From Neurospora crassa OR74A (Eukaryota > Ascomycota > Sordariomycetes > Sordariales > Sordariaceae), in NCBI RefSeq assembly GCF_000182925.2, contig NC_026502.1, positions 372,001-436,000 of the forward strand: DNA of 64,000 bases. The letters are read 5' to 3'. The stretch's first letter is position 1. Every line of letters begins with the position of its first letter. The notes under the pieces were generated by a model. That model was not told where the DNA came from. It did not search any database and was given only the letters and a program-made list of their open reading frames with translations. Shown here piece after piece: positions 58,392-64,000 of the stretch. The position numbers and the translations under genes are program-made.

Positions 58392-60337
58392 CATGATGTT
58401 GGATGGACGAAGGAAGGAGTTGGGAAGCCGAGTGGATCCAATTTCCCTTCCCCCGCATTTTGAGGTTGTTTGCGTCTGGACTCGGAGTGGACCTACAGTA
58501 CGTAGCAGTGACTCCACTATTGTGGTTGAGCACCAGGTGTCCAGTGGAGTCCCAGGAGAGCGGCCACCAGGCACAGGTGCCAAGGGACAGCCAAGAGCCG
58601 CATGCAATGAAAGCAGCCACACTTCATCTCATATCCAAGAAAACACCAAGACTCCCAAGACCAAGCCTAAACACTTGGCTTTTGCCCGCTCATCTTTGCC
58701 CCATTTCTCCATCTCGCCGTTTTCTGTCTTTTGTTCTTCGACGGTGATCCCTCTCCCAGAAAAGGACCTCGATTGAGAACACCGTCGAGAATATGGACAC
58801 AAAATAATCTCAACAGTCTGCCGCTAAGCTATCAGCAAACACAAACGCCCTGGCATAAAGAATCATCACCATGCCACCCGTGGGACATGTCAGTCAGGCA
58901 CCCCAATCCCCAAGTTCCCAACACATTCACCGAGCTGTCGGATTCTTCAGTTGCAACACATGGTTAGTGTACAACAATTGTCCCCACATGTCTTTACCCC
59001 TTCTCTCAAGTGATAGTACTGCGATTCTGTATCGGGTCAACCAATGGTATGCTCGTCATTCCGCTAGTCTCATCTGTTAGTGTTCCTTAGCACCGGTGGG
59101 GACGGACATGGTCTCTATTTTCACCATCCATCCATCCATCCATCATCACTTGTGGATATCACCATGCCCAAGGGTCTGGGGACTGAGGGACTGGGGAGAC
59201 CACGAGAGCAACGGGGACCAAGTGGACTCTTGGGTTGTGCTTCCCGTCCATTGCCTTGTGGTTCCACAGCATCTGGACCCCCAACTCTCATATCTCGGCC
59301 GTCCATCGCCGGTTTATCGCCTATCTCGGACAGACACCAATGATGTAGTCGGGTCCTATTCAGCAGCAGTGAAGTCGTCAATGACAGTCAAACCACTCTT
59401 CCTTTGTTCACGTACATCTTCCAGGGGCGTCTGGCTGTTTAACCCAAAGATCAGCGCTTGTTTTCCTCCAGCTTGATCATGTCTCACTTTTTCCAAGCCG
59501 GTGTTGATTCCCGATGCAGTTCTAGTTTAGTTCACCAGCTCACCCGATTCCCCCCGTTCTTCATCAGCTGGGCGAGCTTGGGTAGACTTGGCCTATCATG
59601 TCCTTTCCGTTTCCGTCCTTAGCAGTATAAAGTCTAACAAGTCCGTAGCCTAGGCCCGTCCAGCCACAACACCCCATTGGCTGCGGAACATAGATGAAAT
59701 AGTGAGAGATGCAGCTTTCTACGAGCCTTCCATGCCAGGTGGTGTGGAAAACGGGGGCGACCTTTCTTGGAACGGCTACTGCCCTGTGATAGTATCTGCA
59801 TGCTTCGACATCATCCTTGCCTTCTCCCAACTGTCTCTCTTATTGCACGTATAGGAGTGCTTGTATGTACACATTGTTATTTGTCCACAGATTGCAACCT
59901 GACCGGGTCATATGGAAATACGCTTCCGCTACGGATCACACTCCAACAACGACAACAACAAGGACATGGAGGGCCATGGACTGCCATGTGTTTGGCCTAA
60001 CCTCCCCAAACCACCACCCCCCTCGGGGCTACCCTATCTTCTTCAGACGACGCCTTTCCCATCTCGGGCTACCGTCCGAGAGGCTTTCCCTTCAAGCAGG
60101 GCCACCTCCGCAATCCAAGAAGCTTGGCTGTACCACCATCGCCACAACGCCTACCCTCTATCTCTCTAGTCTTCCCGCAGAGGCAATTCTCCGCGCTGGC
60201 GCCTATCCAACTCCTGATAGGATGCCTCCATCTGACCCCTATGTACATATGTGATTCTACTGTACATCGCCTTTGGGGTAGACACTCCCGCAGTCTGACC
60301 AGGCCCAGCGTGAACGAAGTGCTCGTGGCAAAAGTAC

Positions 60338-60426
60338 TTTATCCTCTCTCCCTCCCCTCTCTTCTCCTTTCCTCCGTCTCTTCTCTCTCCCCACCTCCCT
60401 CCAACCCATCATCCCAAAACCACACC
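60338..60426 (+). promoter_or_regulatory. pyrimidine-rich leader of the amino acid permease gene
   Basis: Dense CTCTCC/CTTCTC repeats directly before CCACACCATG, as in highly transcribed fungal genes. A GATA-type core (CTGATAGG) at about 60212-60220 and TTATCC at about 60350 could be nitrogen-control (NIT2/AreA) sites; single cores like these are weak evidence. Confidence 0.4.
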
Positions 60427-62304
60427 ATGTCCGACATAGAAAAAGGGTCAGCGGGCTCCCACGACAAGGAGACCCGCGTCGACGCGGCCACTCTTCCCGC
60501 CTATGAGGCCGGCAGCGTCGCCGAGGCGCAACAGGAGGACTTCATGACGCGCAACGGTCTCAACCTCGCCTCCTTCAAGCCCCGCCGGTTCCACACGGGC
60601 GACGGCACCGAGATCGAGCGCACCATGAAGTCCCGCCACCTGCACATGATCGCCATTGGCGGCTCCATCGGCGCCGGTTTCTTTGTCGGGTCCGGCAAGG
60701 CGCTGCACAACGGCGGGCCGGCGTCGCTGCTGATTGATTTCGCCATCATCGGCGTCATGATGTTCAACGTCGTGTACGCCCTGGGTGAGCTGGCTGTCAT
60801 GTTTCCTGTTACCGGTGGCTTCTACACCTACTCGACTCGCTTTATCGATCCGTCTTGGGGTTTCGCCATGGGTTGGAACTATGTTTTCCAGTGGGCGATT
60901 GTCTTGCCTCTGGAACTTACCGTTTGCGGGTTTACGGTCGGGTACTGGAATCAGGACATAAGTGTTGGTACGTAAACATACTCATTTTGGTCCGTTTATA
61001 ACAAGAAAGATACTGACCGTAAAAACAGCCGTCTGGATCACCATCTTCCTCGTCGCCATCATCATCATCAACGTCTTCGGCACCCTCGGCTACGCCGAAG
61101 AGGAATTCTGGGCTTCGGCATTCAAGCTCGGCGCCACCATTGTCTTCCTCATCATCTGCCTCGTCATGGTCCTCGGCGGCGGTCCCAAAGGCAGCCGCTA
61201 CGACCACTACACCGGTGCCGCCCTGTGGTACTCCCCCGGCGCCTTCGCCAACGGCTTTAGGGGGTTCTGCTCCTGCTTCGTCACTGCGGCTTTTGCCTTT
61301 TCGGGCACCGAACTCGTCGGTCTCGCTGCTGCCGAGGCCAAAAACCCCGTCAAGTCCCTTCCCGGCGCCATCAAGCAAGTCTTTTGGCGCATCACCCTCT
61401 TTTACATCCTCGGTCTCTTCTTCGTCGGCTTGCTCATCCCCTATGACGACGAGAACCTGTTGGGCGCTAACCCGTTCATCAACGTCAACGCCTCCCCCTT
61501 TGTGCTGGTGGGCAAGTACGCGAACCTGACGGGCTTCGACTCGTTCATGAATGTGGTTATTCTGGTGTCGGTCCTCTCGCTCGGTGTCTCGTGCGTCTAT
61601 GGTGGCTCGCGCACCTTGACTGCCCTCGCTCAGCAGGGGTACGCGCCCAAGATCTTTACGTACGTTGATCGTTCCAACCGCCCGCTGTTCTCGGTCCTGC
61701 TCATTATTGCGTTTGGCCCCCTGGCGTATGTCAACTTGGCGGCTGCTGGTCCGACCGTGTTCGATTGGTTGCTTTCGCTTTCCGGGCTGGCGGCGCTGTT
61801 CACGTGGGGATCGATTTGCTTGAGCCATATTCGCTTTCGCAAGGCGTGGGCGCTCAAGGGACATAGTGTGGAGGAGATCCCGTTCCGGGCTGCGGGCGGT
61901 GTGTGGGGATCGTGGCTGGGGTTGGTGTTGGTTGTTTTGGTGTTGATTGCTCAGGTATGTGCCTTTTTTTTTTTTTTTTTTTTTTTCTGTCGCTCGCTTC
62001 GCTCGATTTATATCTCGTGACAAGGTGCTAACAAGTGCATCAACAGTTCTACGTAGCCATCTGCCCACCCGGCGGCGGCTTCAACACGGTCGAGGGCTTC
62101 TTCGTGCAGTACCTCGCCTTGCCCGTCGTCATCGTCTTCTGGATCGGTGGATTCATCTGGAAGCGCACGAGCTGGCTCCGCGTTGATCAGATCGATGTTG
62201 ACACGGGCCGTCGCGAACATGATTGGGAGTCGATTAATGCGTACCAAGCTGAGTTGGCTGCTATGCCTGCTTGGAAGAGGTGGTTCCATAAGTTGTTTGT
62301 CTGA
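60427..62304 (+). CDS. amino acid permease, AAT/YAT family (GAP-like; three exons)
   Basis: Exons are 60427..60967, 61029..61954 and 62047..62304; introns of 61 and 92 bp join in frame, giving 574 residues. After an ~70-residue cytosolic tail comes KSRHLHMIAIGGSIGAGFFV (residues 68-87), the family's TM1 signature, and then about twelve hydrophobic segments (e.g. LLIDFAIIGVMMFNVVYALG, FWRITLFYILGLFFVGLLIP, SVLLIIAFGPLAYVNLAAAG). The stretch AFSGTELVGLAAAEAKNPVK is the conserved TM6 region of APC amino acid transporters. It should be a plasma-membrane H+/amino acid symporter. Substrate range cannot be told from sequence alone, although GAP-type is likely. The tail ends FHKLFV. The 378-codon antisense frame here is a shadow. 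Confidence 0.92.
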
Positions 62305-64000
62305 AAGCTGCTGCTGTCACAGTAAAGAAGCAGTGAGGATGGATGACTGTGGATTGCTTTTGTTTTTGTTTTTTGTGTTGGATACCTAACTTATACCATT
62401 GTTGAAGCGTTGAAGCGAGAGAGAGAGAGAGGCAGAGAGAAAATGAAAAAGGGGAGGGAAGGGGGAACCTAATGAAAAGATGGAACTTGATGATGATATC
62501 GAGATTAATGAAATGAAGAATCAGTCCATAATGAAGTGTTGACCATACAACCAAACCATTCTCGCACTTCCTTCCATGATCCACCATCCCCGCACTTGCA
62601 TTCCATGCCCCTGGCGCGATGCCGGACGGTATAAACGGGGAAGCATGGCCATATGTTCACATAAGCAATGTGCTGCTACTCCTACTACTACTGGTGGTGG
62701 CGGTGATAATGCCGAGGCAAATCCAACCGATGTCTACTGAGGTAAGGCGGGAATGTGATGAAACATGAATAAAGGGAATGAAAAAGACGGGTCCTGTTAT
62801 AATGAATGAGAGTTTTGTGGATGAGGAAGTAACTGGATGTATTGGTGGGACGGAGTGAGGACAGGAGGTAGAGGTATCGTCCTGGAGGTGGTCATGACCT
62901 ATGGAACGTCCAGATGGAGGGAGTCCCGTCGGGACGTGCACGGTATTGGGAGTGGGAGTGGGAATGGGAGTGGGAGTGGGAGTGGGAGTGTGGGAGTGGG
63001 ACTTGCTCCTGGTGAAGCAAGTGCTGTTAACTGACTAACGTGGAAAGTGCCTGAGATGCCTGTGTAGTAGATAGTGTTATATTCTGGCTTTTGGCAAATT
63101 GCTAGAACAAAAGCGTAGGTACCTAGGTAGAGAAGCGGGGGCAGCTGTTAGCGCATCCCCGCGCCATCTTGCCCCTGCCCGCAGTACCTCTAGCAGAGGG
63201 TGACCAGTACCTAGGTGGCCGCGACGAAAGCCGAGCAGGGCAGGCAAGGAACTCATCGCGGACACTCGGCAGATTGAAACGCATTATCATTGTTCCAAGA
63301 GTTACATATTCTAAAAATCGATTGGAAACCATGGTGTTATCTTGTCTCTAATAGCTAAGTTCCCGCTTTATGCGTAGAAGGTTAAGGTTCAAGTAGAGTG
63401 CTTCAAACTGAAACCCCGTCAGATGCTTGGTGGCGGGCAGTGTTGTGGTTGAACAAGCTGCCTGACGCTTCCAGTGGGTGGGCGCTACCTAGGTAGAGGA
63501 GAGGTGTTAACAGTGGGGTTTAGCGTCTAAGTCTGTGGCTGCGGCTGTCATAGGTAGGTGGGAACTGGACATTATCGTCGACGCGTTTCACGAGTTCCAT
63601 GCTTCTCTGACCTAGTATCTACTATATGTTTTCCTGGCTGTTCCCTTCTCCTCCCTTCTCTTTTTTTTTCGTTCTTTTCGCTCTTTATTTCTTTTTTTTT
63701 TTTTTTTTTTTAATCTCTTGACCTCCCATTCCGATCTCCTAATCCCTCTTCGCAGCGCCATCATTAGTCAGGTGAGCTCCTTGCACACCATGATGATGGG
63801 ACAATTTCTTCCATCGCTTGTACAGCACCAAACACATCACAGAACACCTACACCTGATTCATCAAGTACGCACTATCTCCATCTCCATCTCCATCTAGAC
63901 ACCGAACTTCCATAACAATACGATTTTGCCCCAAAGTTGATCCAAGCAAGTTAGTACAAGTAAGCAAGGCTAAATGGTGGAGTTGATTACTTGCTACGGT
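62305..64000. other. intergenic to the window end
   Basis: Holds the permease 3' UTR, the (GGGAGT)n repeat at 62948-63000, GGTACC/CCTAGG palindromes near 63118, 63210 and 63490, and a pyrimidine/T-rich stretch at 63640-63711 that looks like a promoter or leader. An ATG at 63973 starts an open frame to the end, but 27 bases are too few to call a gene. Confidence 0.55.
62948..63000. repeat. (GGGAGT)n hexanucleotide repeat, G-quadruplex-prone
   Basis: Eight to nine GGG runs spaced by AGT or AAT, one with an extra TG. Three-base loops between GGG runs fit stable quadruplexes on the plus strand. Confidence 0.9.

Larger units (their letters stand above)
55775..60426. other. intergenic, 4.6 kb, no supportable gene
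   Basis: Contains T-rich stretches near 56180-56225, GGTACC-type palindromes near 56390-56410, a CTGGGCAAGTC minisatellite at 58331-58391, CCACCGAGTC units at 58148-58175 and (CATC)n near 59125-59145. Frames of up to 174 codons show no domain. The last ~90 bp are a pyrimidine-rich leader of the permease gene. Confidence 0.55.

Noticed and set aside
60932-62068. 378-codon minus-strand ORF
   Set aside because: Antisense to the permease exons and introns; charged, repetitive translation. Shadow frame.
63973-64000. gene start at the right edge (ATG with open frame)
   Set aside because: Only nine codons are visible; not enough to support a gene.

Overview
The window is nuclear DNA of a filamentous ascomycete, most likely a Neurospora or close Sordariales relative. 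The evidence is short introns (mostly 50-100 bp) with GTAAGT/GTGAGT donors and TACTAAC-like branch points, C/T-rich leaders, intergenic DNA full of GGTA/TACC palindromic runs, and a block of extremely A+T-rich, TpA-rich sequence that looks like transposons destroyed by repeat-induced point mutation (RIP). The genus is inferred; no database was searched.

Layout. (1) 1-637, minus: the 5' end of a Ca2+/calmodulin-dependent kinase kinase-like (Ssp1/Sak1/CmkC type) protein kinase that runs off the left edge. (2) About 0.64-18.9 kb: an unusually long stretch with no convincing gene, rich in microsatellites. (3) About 18.96-28.87 kb: a RIP-degraded heterochromatin-like island. It contains a recognisable Tc1/mariner-type (DDE_3) transposase relic on the plus strand (19.2-20.0 kb), an unidentified middle part, and a complete 3.18-kb Fot1/pogo-type transposon with GC-normal terminal inverted repeats, TA target duplication and a RIP-killed transposase on the minus strand. 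(4) 30.0-46.9 kb: the gene-dense core: a DUF7514-like protein with one long intron (+), SKI8 (-, with an intron directly after the ATG), mitochondrial ribosomal protein bL32m (-), septin CDC10 (+), a 1400-residue intronless protein with a predicted C-terminal OB-fold (+), and an F-box protein (+). (5) 50.2-55.8 kb: three successive plus-strand genes for secreted proteins: an LVIVD-repeat protein, a Cys-repeat protein and an Hce2/Ecp2-domain effector-like protein. (6) 60.4-62.3 kb: an AAT-family amino acid permease (+). The rest is intergenic.

The genes are unrelated housekeeping and accessory loci and form no pathway cluster. The only functional grouping visible is the run of three secreted-protein genes. 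The most unusual structures are the hairpin-bearing terminal repeats of the pogo-type element, the SKI8 ATG intron, the self-complementary purine/pyrimidine intron of the DUF7514-like gene, and the large OB-fold protein. Exon joins were worked out by hand; every join given keeps the frame.
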